Shown: positions 1 through 13,330, counted from the first letter of the stretch. The stretch is 64,000 nt of DNA from Imbricaverruca yamaguchii (GCA_034440575.1 JAOTOL010001625.1:1292501-1356500); one strand, 5' to 3'. A program made the numbers and translations. Notes: generated by a model not told the origin, from the letters alone.

Positions 1-165
1 GGGTCCGTTGTACGTGCCCAAAGCGCACTATGTGGATCCATTATAGGCGCCTAAGGCACGCATGCTGGGTCTGTTGTAGGTGCCTAAGGCGCGCCAACTG
101 CGTCTGTTGTAGGCGCCTAAGGGACACAAACTAGGTATGTTATAGGCGCCTAAGGCGCTCAAGAT
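1..165. repeat. Short minisatellite, about 33-bp unit, about 5 copies
   Basis: Degenerate tandem units share the core gttgtaggcgcctaaggcgc. The array is cut by the window edge and runs directly into the next array, with which it shares the word taaggc. Confidence 0.8.
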
Positions 166-168
166 GGG

Positions 169-2517
169 TCACGGCAGCACCTCTCCTGGACACTGGTGTA
201 AGGCACCACTCCTGACACTGGCGTAAGGCACTACTCCTGACACTGGTGTAAGGCACCACTCCTGACACGGACGCAAGGCACTAACTCCCGACATTGGCGA
301 AAGCACCACTCCTGACACTGGCGTAAGGCACCACTCCTGACACTGGCGTAAGGCACTACTCCTGACACTGGCGTAAGGCACTACTCCTGACACTGGTGTA
401 AGGCACTACTCCTGACACTGGTGTAAGGCACTACTCCCGACACTGGTGTAAGGCACTACTCCTGACACTGGTGTAAGGCACTACTCCCGACACTGGTGTA
501 AGGCACTACTCCTGACACTGGTGTAAGGCACTACTCCCGACACTGGTGTAAGGCACCACTCCTGACACTGGCGTAAGGCACTACTCCTGACACTGGTGTA
601 AGGCACCACTCCTGACACGGACGCAAGGCACTAACTCCCGACATTGGCGAAAGCACCACTCCTGACACTGGCGTAAGGCACTACTCCTGACACTGGCGTA
701 AGGCACTACTCCTGACACTGGTGTAAGGCACTACTCCTGACACTGGTGTAAGGCACCATTCCTGACACTGGCGTAAGGCACTACTCCTGACACTGGCGTA
801 AGGCACTACTCCAGACACTGGTGTAAGGCACTACTCCTGACACTGGCGTAAGGCACCACTCCTGACACTGGCGTAAGGCACTACTCCTGACACTGGTGCA
901 AGGCACTACTCCAGACACTGGCGTAAGGCGCCACTCCCGACACTGGCGTAAGGCACTACTCCAGACACTGGTGTAAGGCACTACTCCTGACACTGGCACT
1001 ACTCCTGACACTGGCGTAAGGCACTACTCCTGACACTGGCGTAAGGCACTACTCCTGACACTGGTGTAAGGCACCACTCCCGACACTGGCGTAAGGCACT
1101 ACTCCTGACACTGACGTAAGGCGCCACTCCCGACAATGGCGTAAGGCGCCACTCCTGACACTGGCGTAAGGCACTACTCCTGACACTGGCGTAAGGCACT
1201 ACTCCAGACACTGGCGTAAGTCACTACTCCTGACACTGGTGTAAGGCACTACTCCAGACACTGGCGAAAGCACCACTCCCGACACTGGTGTAAGGCACCA
1301 CTCCTGACACTGGCGTAAGGCACTACTCCTGACACTGCCGTAAGGCACCACTCCTGACACTGGCGTAAGGCACCACTCCTGACACTGGCGTAAGGCACCA
1401 CTCCTGACACTGGCGTAAGGCACCACTCCTGACACTGGTGTAAGGCACCACTCCTGACACTGGCGTAAGGCACCACTCCTGACACTGGCGTAAGGCACCA
1501 CTCCTGACACTGGTGTAAGGCACCACTCCTGACACTGGCGTAAGGCACCACTCCTGACACTGGCGTAAGGCACCACTCCTGACACTGGTGTAAGGCACCA
1601 CTCCTGACACTGGCGTAAGGCACCACTACTGACACTGGCGTAAGGCACCACTCCTGACACTGATGTAAGGCACCACTCCTGACACTGGCGTAAGGCACCA
1701 CTCCTGACACTGGTGTAAGGCACCACTCCTGACACTGGCGTAAGGCACCACTCATGACACTGGCGTAAGGCACCACTCCTGACACTGGCGTAAGGCACCA
1801 CTCCTGACACTGGCGTAAGGCACTACTCCCGACATTGGTGTAAGGCACTACTCCCGACACTGGCGTAAGGCACTACTCCTGACACTGGCGTAAGGCACCA
1901 CTCCTGACAACGGTGTAAGGCACCACTCCCGACACTGGTGTAAGGCACTACTCTCGACACTGGCGTAAGGCACTACTCTCGACACTGGCGTAAGGCACCA
2001 CTCCTGACACTGGCGTAAGGCACTACTCCCGACACTGGCGAAAGCACCACTCCTGACAACGGTGTAAGGCACCACTCCCGACACTGGTGTAAGGCACCAC
2101 TCCCGACACTGGCGTAAGGCACTACTCTCGACACTGGCGTAAGGCACCACTCCTGACACTGGCGTAAGGCACCACTCCTGACAAGGGTGCAAGGCACTAC
2201 TCCCGACATTGGCGAAAGCACCACTCCTGACACTGGCGTAAGGCACCACTCCTGACAAGGGTGCAAGGCACTACTCCCGACACTGGTGTAAGGCACCACT
2301 CCCGACACTGGCGTAAGGCACCACTCCTGACACTGGCGTAAGGCACCACTCCTGACACTGGCGTAAGGCACCACTCCTGACACTGGCGTAAGGCACCACT
2401 CCTGACACTGGCGTAAGGCACCACTCCTGACACTGGCGTAAGGCACCACTCCTGACACTGGCGTAAGGAACCACTCCTGACAAGGGCGTAAGGCAGCACT
2501 CCTGACAAGGGCGTTGT
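169..2517. repeat. Large minisatellite, 25-bp unit, about 93 copies
   Basis: The core is ctcctgacactggcgtaagg, with variants (gtg for gcg, cccga for cctga, ggcgaaagc). The rare variant block cggacgcaaggcactaac appears near 268 and again near 618, which indicates a higher-order duplication of about 350 bp. The minus-strand ORFs here simply read through the stop-free unit and are not genes. Confidence 0.95.
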
Positions 2518-2950
2518 CAATGCTGGATCTAGCACATGCCTGATTCGAACACAGCAGAGTTATGTGCTTCTTCACTTTGATTGGTTGAAGGGGTGCTGAC
2601 ATCTGATGCTGTCTTCAATTTGATTGGTTGAAGGGATGCTGACATCTGCATGCTCCGCATGAGAAGGCTAATCATTCTGTTCACACTGGAAATCCTGGCG
2701 TGAAGGTGCTGGACACAAGTGAGCTTGGCCTCCAAGGAAACAGCCGGATCACGCATCGGCTGGCGGTGCTCCAGCTGATAGCAGTTCAATATCTGAACTG
2801 CTATCAGATCTTGAACTGTTACCAAGTGCAGTGTACAGAGTGCAACCAAGAAGGGCCCTTGTGGCTCATAGTTGCACTAATATTTTATGTCTAAGATCTG
2901 GGATGTGCCAACATGAGAGGTGTGGAGTGCAAAGGAGGTAGATGGCATTT
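2518..2950. other. Non-coding stretch with a 48-bp direct duplication and a small hairpin
   Basis: The word tttgattggttgaaggg followed by tgctgacatctg occurs twice (about 2577-2612 and 2620-2657). A 14-bp perfect inverted repeat with a 5-nt spacer lies at 2775-2807. No gene is recognised. Confidence 0.6.
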
Positions 2951-3250
2951 TTATTGGCCGAGTTTTAGCATCCACTTCCGGGACCACGGACCACGGCCAG
3001 CTGAATCGCTGAATCGACGTCGACTTGTGATTGAACTGTGTGTTTTAATTGAGATGTCATCCGCATAGATCAAACAGCCGTTTTGTGTGTAGTTATGAAC
3101 GTCAACAGCAAAGTAGGCAAAGAGCAAGGAGTCCAGAATGTTGCCCTCTGGAACTCCAGACACAGCCGGACCCAGTCCGACTGTGTGCCGTTGATGGCTA
3201 CGTGCTGGAGTTGATGCCGTTGCCGTTGATGATTACGTGCTGGAGAAGGT
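2951..3250 (-). pseudogene. Fragment of a non-LTR retrotransposon reverse transcriptase
   Basis: The minus strand reads a stretch resembling RT core motifs: SGVPEGNILDSLLFAYF, like the family's SGVPQGS-LGPLLF block, then LIYADD, the catalytic YADD box. The surrounding reading frame is short and broken, so this is a dead fragment. The clade cannot be assigned from so little sequence. Confidence 0.7.
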
Positions 3251-3890
3251 CATTCAAGTATGACTCAAGCCAGCTAAAGCAATGCTAGTAAATCTACACG
3301 AGTGTTTGTTCTTGGGCAGTAATACGTCGGGATTAACACTGGCAGAAGAGGAAGAGTATTTTATACGCCTTGCCTCGAATTTCAACGACAATGTTGCATG
3401 GCAAACAAGAAATGCTTGTCACTGGAGCGTTTCGTGGAGTAATTTTCAGAAGTTTGAAAAGTCAGTCTGAAGTTGGAATTCAGACCGGATAGTGCTCTCT
3501 GGCTGATGTAGTTAGCGGTGTTGTTGTTCTTGTTGTTGTTCAGCAACCTTGTCATTCTTGTGAGCGGTCTCCTCCTCATCCGCCGGCGAGCGGCTGGCAG
3601 AACTATCATAGCACGGGGTGCCGGTGGGTACATCTGACCGAGTTCAGCAATGGTCACGTGATCGGCAGCATCTGTAACACATCGCAAACCAAACCGACTG
3701 CGCCGTGAACGACCACCGCGTTTATGGCATTCGATGGGATCCGTTTCGGTGCATTGTGAAGCCTTTCAACCGCGCCGTGTGGCAACCACAAACTGGAGAC
3801 CTCGCTAACCGAGTTGCTATTCGGTCTTTGAAGGGGAAATGCGTCATCACAGCCTGAGCATAGCAACTGAACAGTTTGTCCCTGGCGTCA
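3251..3890. other. No gene recognised
   Basis: Only short shadow ORFs are present. There is a low-complexity gttgttgttcttgttgttg stretch near 3520-3545. Confidence 0.5.
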
Positions 3891-4512
3891 GGCACACCGA
3901 CACCGCCAAACGAATAGCCAGGTCCGGTAGGTTACCACCACGAGTCACAGATTACACACCAGCACCGCCAAACGAATAGCCAGGTCCGGGAGGTTACCAC
4001 CACGAGTCCCAGATTACACACCAGCACCGCGAAACGAATATCCAGGTCCAGGAGGTTACCACCACGAGTCACACCAGCACCGCCAAACGAATAGCCAGGT
4101 GCAGGAGGTTACCACCACAAGTCGCAGATTACACACCAGCACCGCCAAACGAATAGCCAGGTCCAGGAGGTTGCCACCACGAGTCACAGATTACACACCA
4201 GCACCGCCAAACGAATAGCCAGGTCCGGGAGGTTGCCACCACGAGTCACAGATTACACACCAGCACCGCCAAACGAATAGCCAGGTCCAGGAGGTTACCA
4301 CCACGAGTCACAGATTACACACCAGCACCGCCAAACGAATAGCTAGGTCCGGGAGGTCACCACCATGAGTCATAGATTACACACCAGCACCGCCAAACGA
4401 ATAGCCAGGTCCAGGAGGTCACCACCACGAGTCATAGATTACACACCAGCACCGCCAAACGAATAGCCAGGTCCAGGAGGTTACCACCACGAGTCGTAGG
4501 TGACACACCAGC
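3890..4512. repeat. Minisatellite, about 62-bp unit, about 10 copies
   Basis: Units contain caccgccaaacgaatagcca followed by ggaggttaccaccacgagtc and an agattacacaccag tail. One copy (near 4050-4080) lacks the agattacac segment. Confidence 0.95.
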
Positions 4513-5425
4513 TCCGCTTCACACTCGGACAATGTCCAAAAGGATGTGATTAACATCGGCAGTAGGAGACAGCCGTTTTAATCAGTTCCCTAGGTGTGAA
4601 CACCTCGAGTTTAAGCTCCGCCAGATCTGCAGATTCTGGTAGACTGACATCTCTGACATGGCATGTATTACCTTTGTAGCACATCCTTACCACTCGCAGT
4701 GCGACAAAATCCCGTCGCAATGCTGGGGGATCTGGCCGTGCCCCACCCCACTAACATCTGCTCTATGCCAGACACAGATATGCTGTGAACGGATTCCATT
4801 CTTCGTTCCATTCTTGAACTTTCAGAGTTAATTGAAGTATTTTGGCCGCTTGCTACGGTTGACCGTATCGATCTGTTGTGACGATCGGATCGGTTAATCA
4901 AACAGGTCAGTCGATTGCGGCACGGGCAGTTGCCAAGTGAACGTCGAAGTGTTCCGACTCTGGTCGCGTGAAGCAAAGGCAACGCCAAACTTCAACATCG
5001 ATAGCAGGCAAACTGTGGACTTAATCGAATACCATGTCACGCACAAAGTGTCAACGTCACCTATGACGTCAATATGAAGCGCCGATGAACATGTGGTGGA
5101 CTTTCGAATCGGCCGATTTTCCAGTAGGATTGCGCTCCGGAAATGGACCTCAGTGACATCAACCTGAGGCAATTGCGTCGACACCGTGGATATAGCCACC
5201 GGCATCGTGGAATGATGGCTCTGCCAGAAGCTCGCTGCCGGAGAATGAGACCATCCACAAGGATAACAAGATTCGACCCACCGCTGATTACACTACCCGG
5301 TGCGTCGCTGTCCGGGCTGAAGTCCAACTCCAGATGGATTGTAATTTCCGGGAATAACTGGTGGGTATTGGTAACATCCCCTGTGCCTGAGGTTGACCGG
5401 TACGAGGACGATGTGGAGATGTGGA
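4513..5425. other. No gene recognised
   Basis: Overlapping ORFs on both strands (up to 130 codons near 5061-5453) show no family motifs, and no frame is clearly favoured. Confidence 0.5.
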
Positions 5426-5474
5426 AATTATTGGAACCACCAGTAGGCTCCACCTACTAGTGGTTCCAATAATT
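5426..5474. repeat. 22-bp inverted repeat (hairpin)
   Basis: Left arm aattattggaaccaccagta and its complement are separated by a 5-nt loop (5448-5452). 21 of 22 positions pair. Confidence 0.9.
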
Positions 5475-6599
5475 GCCTCGCCCGTTATTTTTGTGACCCC
5501 CTCGTGGACTGCCCGACCCAGCGATTCCCTGCTCGCCTGCTTAGCCGGCTCTGGCCGACTTTGAGTGTCGCACACGATCGCATCTCACAGTTGCCGCGTG
5601 CGCTTTGGCTATCTTTAAACTATGACAAAATTATCCGTTTTTCCGTAAATTTTCATGAGAGACATAAAAGGTAAGCCACATTTCGTGGCCCCAGCAAATC
5701 AGAAGCGAATTCGAAGTGCAAGATTGCCGTTGCAAACTATGAGTCACACTTTTTCCTCAGTAGTGGTTTGCAGTTTCACCTCTGGAGCGGAGGCGAGTGT
5801 GGGTGCTCTCGGCACACTTTGTGTCATATTTCAATGACCTGAACTGATTTGGAACACCACTGAGGACATGTGTTGCGCATGCTTGGGTTCATGGAAAGTA
5901 TTCGCGCGTGACAAATGAAGATAAATAACGCTTCAATATAAACCTTAGTTCAATACCGTGACAAAACGTTCCTGAATACACGATTTTTCATGCGCAAACT
6001 ATTCTTTTCTTTTCTTTTTTTTCCAATTGTCGTCCCCCATATCAGATGCAGCAGCAGCCTATCTCCTTTGGCTTTATGCACCTTCATTGGATCTTTCAAT
6101 GTGGGGCTTGTACTTTCAATTATTGTACTTGGTGAGCTGCCCATAGATCAGGGCAGCCAACACATGGGTGCCTTAGGATGCAAAGAAGAATGCAAAATAA
6201 TGTGATTATATAACTGCAAATTTGCATCCCATCTGTTTTTTTCTTCTTTTCATTTTGCAGATAGACCACCACCAATTAGTAGAAAAGGAAATTCGACCCT
6301 AGGAAATCCGCGGACTGGTAGCAAGCTAGTAACGCCCACAGAGTTCCCAGGGTCACAAGATGAAAATGTTAGGGTAGTACAGCAATGTTGAAAACAGATT
6401 CATATGGAGATGACTCATGCAGAATAATGTAGGAGTGTACCAGCCTACCAATATCCTTTGACACAAAAATAAACAAAAAAGTCCAATCAATCACATACAT
6501 TTGTATATTTTCATGTATCATCAACACTGATACCAAATCTAGCGAGGTGCAACCTTTAAAGCTACCTTTGTGAATTGGATGAGCTATAGTCTGACATCA
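5475..6599. other. AT-rich non-coding stretch
   Basis: No gene is recognised. There are only short ORFs and a pyrimidine-rich stretch near 6001-6022. Confidence 0.5.
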
Positions 6600-6942
6600 G
6601 CCGCCCCGGTAGCTCAGTTGGTTAGAGCGCTGGCCTGCACCGGTCTCCCCTCTACTGGCAACACAGGGTTCGAGTCGCTTCGCGCGCTCGCATTTAGCCC
6701 CCGGCCGGGAGTGTCAGTTGGCAGCTGGCCCGATAAGGCCGGGGACGAGCTACCGGGCGGCCGTGTCGGTGCATTGGCGGCACGTTAAACTTTCGGTCTA
6801 AATTCTGCCGTTGAACTGGAGTTCATGGATCGGGTGGTGGGGCCAGGGTTCACGCAACAAACTCTGCTTAGCAATAGAACCCTGGTTCCTAAAGCCACCC
6901 CAGCAACAATTCGGATTAAATTTTTAATTTTAAAAAAAAAAT
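6600..6942 (+). mobile_element. tRNA-derived SINE
   Basis: The head resembles a tRNA gene with an A box (ggtagctcagttggttagag) at 6608-6627 and a B box (gggttcgagtc) at about 6666-6676. An insertion lies between them, so it is not a functional tRNA. An unrelated body (ctggcccgataaggccgggg) and an A-rich tail near 6930-6942 follow. It meets the retrotransposon relic on the other strand tail to tail. Confidence 0.75.
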
Positions 6943-6944
6943 CA

Positions 6945-8444
6945 GTTTTCATTTTATTTGTATAATTCCATAAAGTGACGTCATTTCTTTTTGAATGAAT
7001 TTCTTTAGCACATCTTTTTTCCTTAGTACTTGCTGAATACTGGGAAATATTTTGCATATTACATTGTTCCATGATTTTGGAGCATAGTGAGTAATAGCAT
7101 ATAGCCTACATTGTCCATAGGTAAATGATATAGATAAATATTTAATGATTTTTGTACTAGAAGGTGTTGTATACCGAAAAAGTCAATCATAGCATGTGGC
7201 AATGTGTCAGGAACAAATTTGTGCAAAATTAATATGTTTTGTTCTTGCACCACGTCGGTGAAATTCAATATATTGTACTTTATAAATAATTCATTTGTAG
7301 GGTATGTATAACATCTGTAATCAATAATTCGCAAGCCATGTTTCTGGGATTTAATGACTTGGTTTAGTGTAGTGGCATAATTATTGCCCCAAATCACAGC
7401 GCAGTAATTTAAGTAGGGGAGGATTAAAGAGTTGTATAAATACTTCAGTTCACGACTTGTTATGAAGTATTTTGCCCTCCCCATAATACCCAAGTTTCTA
7501 ATAATGATGGATGTAATATAATCGTTGTGCCCATACCAAGTTAATTCTTCATCCAACACCATGCCAAGATACTTGATTTGTTGTTTTCTTTTCACTTCAA
7601 CATAATTGATCATTATATTTATGTCATTAATGGGAGTTCCATAATACACTTAGTAATTTGTCTTCCCTACATTCAATAACATTCTATTTGCTTGGAACCA
7701 TTGTGTTAGCTCCGGAACAATGCAAGTAATTTTATTCTGTAATTCATCTATACTTGTTGCCTTAGCAACAAGTGCTGTGTCATCAGCAAAAAGGTACATA
7801 TCTACTTCATTGGAAGTTCTGGACAAGTCGTTTATATATATGGAATAATAATAGCCCCAGAATGGAACCCTGAGGAACACCCATATAAATTAATTCTGGT
7901 TCACATGGAGTCTCATGTACTTTAGTTTGCTGATATCTATTTCTAAGGTATGATTTTAGTATTCTAAGAAGGAGTCCTTGAAGTCCATTGCATTATAATT
8001 TTCTGACTAATATCTCTGTACTAACTGTGTCAAAGGCCTTTTTCAAATCAAGATATAAACCACACACAATTTTTTTTTATTTTCTATGGACTTAGTTATT
8101 TCATTATATAAATGCATGATGGGCAAGTATGTACTATGGTTTTTTCTGAAGCCAAATTTGAAAGGTACATTATTTTGTTCCAAATATGATGAAAGATATG
8201 CATGTAATATTTTTCCCAGAACTTTAGAAAAGATAAGGAGTAAAGATATAGGTCTATAATTTGTGAATTTATGACGTTCTACTACCTCGAAAATGGGTAC
8301 AACAACTGCTTTCTTAAAATCATCAGGAAATATTCCACCAATATGAATATTTGGTTCAATTAATGGTTGGTTGGCTGGTTGAATTGGTTGAATTTGGGAT
8401 ATTTTTGGTTCATGATGCACGCTTCGATGTATGCTTGAACTCAC
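6945..8444 (-). pseudogene. Decayed non-LTR retrotransposon (LINE) reverse transcriptase region
   Basis: Reading the minus strand from 8444 downward gives successive RT blocks. The first is a fingers region with FPDDFKKAVVVPIF and NYRPISLL (about 8330-8230). Next is GFRKNHST (about 8150). GVPQGSILG follows near 7884-7859. The catalytic box is YLFADDTALV (about 7805-7775). The thumb and C-terminal part includes QIKYLGMVLDEELTW and YLNYCAVIWG (7650-7059). Frameshifts and stops near 8043, 7860 and 7650 break it. A Jockey/RTE-like clade is an inference. No endonuclease domain is seen upstream, so the copy is 5'-truncated. Confidence 0.9.
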
Positions 8445-8860
8445 GTTGAAGTGCTGTTGTTACCTGGACTTGATCTACCCTAGCTCAGTGACCCTAGTAG
8501 ATTGACCCTCTACTTTTCAACAATGCTTGCCCATCAATTTTTACAATGCATGCCAAGTTTGAAAGCGATATCCTGAGTGGTTTGGACTTTCGATAAAAAA
8601 ATACCTAGGGACAGGAGATGGGTTCAACTTTGACCCCTTGGTTTAGTGCTCGGATTCAAATCTTCTCGGTCAACGTTGTCAATGTCGAGACTATGGGTTC
8701 AAGGAACGGAGAAAATAGTGCGGATAAAAGTATGCCTCGGATATTAGTACTGGATGTGGCAGGTTTCATGCGGCCGGGTTGAACCGCCACACTGTAAGTG
8801 TTCAGCGGACATTCCCATTATCTCCTTATCGGGAATTTGTGTGGTTCCAACCCGCTTTTC
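8445..8860. other. No gene recognised
   Basis: Unique sequence between the LINE relic and the next minisatellite, with no ORF above 60 codons that shows a motif. Confidence 0.5.
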
Positions 8861-9030
8861 CACCGAGATGTTAGACGAAGGATGGGGGCCCACTCCTCCC
8901 CTGAGATGTTAGACAAAGGATGGGGGCCAACCCCTCCCCGAGATGCTAGACGAAAGATGGGGCTCACCCCTCCCCCAATATGTTAGACGAAGGATGGGGG
9001 CCCACCCCTCCCGGGGCCCACCCCTCCCCA
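8861..9030. repeat. Short minisatellite, about 38-bp unit, 4 copies
   Basis: Repeated core gagatgttagacgaaggatg followed by ggggcccacccctcccc. Confidence 0.85.
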
Positions 9031-11900
9031 TTGTGAGGTACGGGCTCTTCCAGCGTATGTGTGTAATGCACAGCCAGTGCACGTGTTTAGTGCACTTCAA
9101 GTGCACGTGCTGAGGGTGGCCGACCACCCCATAAGATTACCCATAACTCTTTACCTTTCCATATTCCCAGCGCACACCACCCTGGAAAGAACTATGAGAA
9201 GACATGCCCAACATTATGCGATATTATTTCACTGGAAGAATTCAACTTTGCATTTTCCTGGAGATGGTATTTGACGGCTCATCGGCTTCGACCATTCTGT
9301 ATTTTCCGCCAAATGTGTAATTTGAAGTCAGTCCTGCACTGTTCGCACTGAGGCCCAGCGGTAGTATTGGTTGAGGCAGTGTTGCGCCGCTCACCTCACT
9401 GTCTCCTGCCGGATGTCGGGCACTCGTGACCTTTCGACAGCTCATGATTTCCCCCGACAATCGAACTTCGTTTGAGCAGTTCGACCATCCCATTCGAGCA
9501 TAATCGGCAGGTCGGCACACGCGACGCTCATGTGGATTACTAACTGCTTATGACACCACCTGACGTCCCCGCGACCACGGTAAGGAAACTGAAATATATT
9601 TCAGCTAGGGGCCTTCGTTAATATCGACCACTACTTGCTACACTTAACAAACAACAAAACAGATTAAAAAGAAAACAAATAGCACACCAAGTGCGGTTCG
9701 TGATTTTACGGTAATCCACTTCCATTTTTCCCGTCATCTCCATACAGGCAGTATGATTACACACACGCAGCATTGGCGAGCGTTCGGCTGACCACGACCT
9801 CTCCGTGTTCTGGTCAGCTTACGATCCACGACGTTCGGCTGACCACGACCTCTTCGTGTTCAGGTCAGCTTACGATCTACGACGGAGGTGTCGTAACCGC
9901 CGGCACGTGACCATTGGTCACCATCTCGGAGCAGCGGTCGGCTAATGCGCAGGGCTATACATGAAGTCCAACAGGACAACAACATGGAAGTCCAACAACA
10001 ATGGACTGTTGTTGGACTTCTGGACTATCATTTCGGTGAAGTGTCAATAGTTGACATTTTCGTCCGAAGACGGACTAAAGCCACCTTCAGCACCGGAACG
10101 GTCTGAAGAGGGGACCAAACGATACTTTGGCCCTCCGCCAAACGGAGCAGTAAAGTGACCAATGGCCTAAATATATTTGTTTGATGGAACATTAAAACTG
10201 GCACGATGGAATATTAAAACAAGTTATTTAGATGGCCTGCGACAAAATATGCACGAAAATAAAAAAAAATTAGATGGGCATTTTCGGGGTTGCACTACAA
10301 AACACCCTGAATAAACCTTCACGCAACTTGAGTCCCTCACAAAACAGCTAAATGAGGAGTGTGCTTCAAAATAAAATATAACCAACTACATTTCCACATC
10401 CAAAGCACTCGGCTAATATGCAAATCCTGCATCGCCCCGACTCATTAGTCTTATGTAACACCAGGGCCTTTCTTGAGATTACTGTATTTGATTTTTTTAG
10501 TTGTTGAAAATAGCACAGAGGGGATTACGGACAATGTTAATCGTGAGCAGCAACTACAACACAACAATATGCCTCTGCTGCTTGGGAAGGGTTTGCAGAG
10601 CAGTGCCTGTGGCGTTGGCATGTGTTAAGGGCGAGGGAAGGAAAACGAAATCGACCGCGACCATGCAATTTTTGCTAACCAAATTTTTTTTTTATTTCAA
10701 TATTTTGAGTTTTCAGTTTTCTTTTACCTTCATATCTAATGCGTAGAACGGACCGAACAACGTCTGAAGTCAACTTGCTCCAAAAATGCTTACTTTAGCC
10801 CGAATCTTCGATTTGAACTCTAATGGGCAAATATGCAAAACTTATTAGTAACCAAAAACGAATTTTTTTAAACTAGTGCTTTTTGTTGCATCCGTGAAGA
10901 TAAGCAAACGCTGAAAGTTTCGTTAAAATATCTTTATCTGTTAAAGCGTGACGACTGGTTGAACTATTTTGGTTGTGACCTCGTTTGACGTTGACTAACT
11001 CGTTGACCCAAGATGACCTGACTTCAAAATTTTGCACAATATGCCAAATTGACGTGGGAAAAGGTATGCCAAATTTCGGCGCGTTGTCGCGCGCCGTTCT
11101 TTCACTGTCCGCGGAGAACCTTAGGGGGGGGGAGGTTAATTGGCGTGAAGAAACTAGAAGCTAATGTCTTTGCGAGGTAGTTTCATACTTATACTTACTT
11201 TTTTACTTGAATGATTTATCTCTATGGCGGATATAAATTGGCATACATTGACGTCGAAGTAACTACAAAACATTGCCGGGCAAAGTGGCCCACTGGTGGT
11301 CACCTCGTCCCATACAAAAACATGATGTGACAAAATCTCTGTCGTTTTTTTTTTCGTTTCGTACTTTAGTTTTCACATGTAGGCATGTTTATAGATATAC
11401 CGCAATAAACATGATCATCGATAAAACCAACCACTATGTGCTATGCATATTTTATGAATCTACTGGCACAGGGCATACGTGAACTCATCATTCTTCTCCA
11501 AACAAGTACACATGTCTGCTTACACTGGCAGCAGCGATCCCACCTTCCTCCTGTCACAAACCCAGGAAATGACTCGGTACGGTACAGACATACCATATCG
11601 CTACCGTCTTCTTCAATCCACTAGTCACTTGCCTGTCGGTTGAGCCACATTTTTGTCGTCCTTTCTAGTCTGCTTCTTCGTTTTCTTCTATTTTGATTCT
11701 TAAACAGGGATAGGCTTCTCTTGGCTTTCCTTTTCCTTTCCGCCAACTTTCTTCTCGAGCCCACTATTGTATGGTATACTCGTCACGATCACACGCCTGC
11801 TCTTTCTGCCTCCTCTGCTGTTCTTTAACCCTAACACTCGACTTGTGGAATTGGCATGATTTGCTACCGTGGAATTTCAAGAGTGAACGTACTTGGGATA
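9031..11900. other. Long non-coding stretch with small repeats
   Basis: No gene is recognised. A tandem duplication of about 56 bp (gttcggctgaccacgacctc, twice) lies at about 9781-9885. A perfect 14-bp hairpin with a 6-nt loop lies at 9987-10020 (arm gaagtccaacaaca). The remainder is AT-rich unique sequence. Confidence 0.55.
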
Positions 11901-12040
11901 GCCTACAATAGCCAAGGAAGACCCACAGTGGCAGTGACTGAGACTGCGCGCTGCTGCGGTTGCTTCGTGACCTCGGCTGAGACCGGACGCTGTTTCAACT
12001 GATCCATGAACCCGACTAGAGCAGCGCGCTTCTTCATCTG

Positions 12041-12089
12041 GGGGTTTATGGGCGCATCGACTACGGTGGTCATGCAGCCAGCACGCGCG
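12041..12089 (+). repeat. Dispersed hairpin motif, copy 1
   Basis: Core ggcgcatcgactac, then ggtcatgcagc. It belongs to a family of five related copies in this window (also near 19964, 30767, 48129 and 53193), all in the plus orientation. Confidence 0.65.
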
Positions 12090-13330
12090 CTTTTTCGTCT
12101 GACCAATGGCCTTGACTGGGGATGTGCGTTGCCCGGCTGATCTCGACTGGGGCTCGACTGACTGACTCGATCCCGGCTGATCTCGACTCGACTCGACCGT
12201 GATCTCGACTGGGGCTGCGCGCAGTCTTGAGAACTGCGGACGCGGAGGTGCGCTTCACCGAACAGAACACCGGACAGTCGACTTGGTAGATTGTCAAATC
12301 GGCTTGACGACTGGACGATCGAGTGACTCGACCCGGGTTGCTACGGAGCCACTTCTGTATGGCCTGCTTATAGAATGTCCTCGGGGGGAACATGAACCCC
12401 ACATCCAGAGGCTGTAATCGGTGAGTAGTGTGCGGCGGCAGCACCAGTAGTAGCGTCACATGATCGGCTCTGGTCAGGTCGATCATCATGTCATGTCATC
12501 ATCATGTCATGTCATTGTCATCATCATGTCATGTCATCATCATGTCATCATGATCGTCGATGTCCATAATGTTTCTGTATGTGATAGGCGCCCGTCCAGG
12601 ACAAGCAGTGCAGCATCGAGCTCAGTCGGCTTAGCGCACATAAAACAGTGGCGGAACCACTTGTCCTCGGCGGAATGTTTGGATTCATTCGTGCTCGTGA
12701 GAAGAGTGAGACGGTGCTGGATGTCCTGTCGGCCGGCTGACATGCATGCCACCGCTGTCGACAGTACACCCCGCTCCATTGAGGTAACTTTGATCAATCA
12801 CAGCACCTTCGATGAGCGTGCCTGGACCGTGGTCAACCAAATTTAATCAGTTAAAAATGCGATGTGGCGATAAATTTCCACTGTCCAGGATACCTTCCAT
12901 AAGGTCAAAAACTGTCCGAACTTCACCCGACTGAATGCTCTGGGATGGACCGCTGAAGGTTCCTCCGTAACCCGCAGGGCCAGATCGGGATGCCGTCGTT
13001 GAAAGCCCGCGAGCCAGTGCTCTTTATTTGCTATAATTTGCTTTATTCGGTGTCTCTCAGCCATATGAAAAGCCAAATACCGCCCATATATCATCGTCAA
13101 TCCGAAGAACCGCTTCTCCATGGATATAATATGAACTTCCAGCTCGTTCACGTGTTCAGCATTGAAGACAGGCCCGCATCGGCCAAGTTTATTCGGCACG
13201 GATACGATCCTATCAGACGATTGCTCCTTAAGCCACGTTATGAGAGTTGATTTTGAGACACAGAATTGCTCGGAAGCCTTGAGGTAGCTCATCTCTTTAT
13301 TTGGAACCGCATGTATAGCTGCACCCACCC
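12070..13330 (-). pseudogene. pogo/Tigger-like transposase relic
   Basis: Three pieces on the minus strand follow the order of a pogo-family transposase. At 13328-12843 there is a psq-type helix-turn-helix (KASEQFCVSKSTLITWLKEQ) and a CENP-B-type DNA-binding region (EHWLAGFQRRHPDLALRVTE). At about 12797-12550 there is the middle of the DDE nuclease, reading KPTELDAALLVLDGRLSHT, equivalent to the conserved 'DGHxSH' block. At 12489-12330 comes the C-terminal DDE block with LPPHTTHRLQPLDVGF. The pieces lie in different frames with stops between them, so the gene is dead. No terminal inverted repeats were located. Confidence 0.88.
12480..12552. repeat. Microsatellite-like atcatgtcatgtc tract
   Basis: Irregular repeats of catcatgtcatgtcat. 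The tract lies inside the transposase relic and interrupts it. Confidence 0.8.

Noticed and set aside
169..2602. Minus-strand ORFs of 70-209 codons (SGVVPYASVRSGALRQC repeats)
   Set aside because: They are a product of the 25-bp minisatellite read in successive frames.
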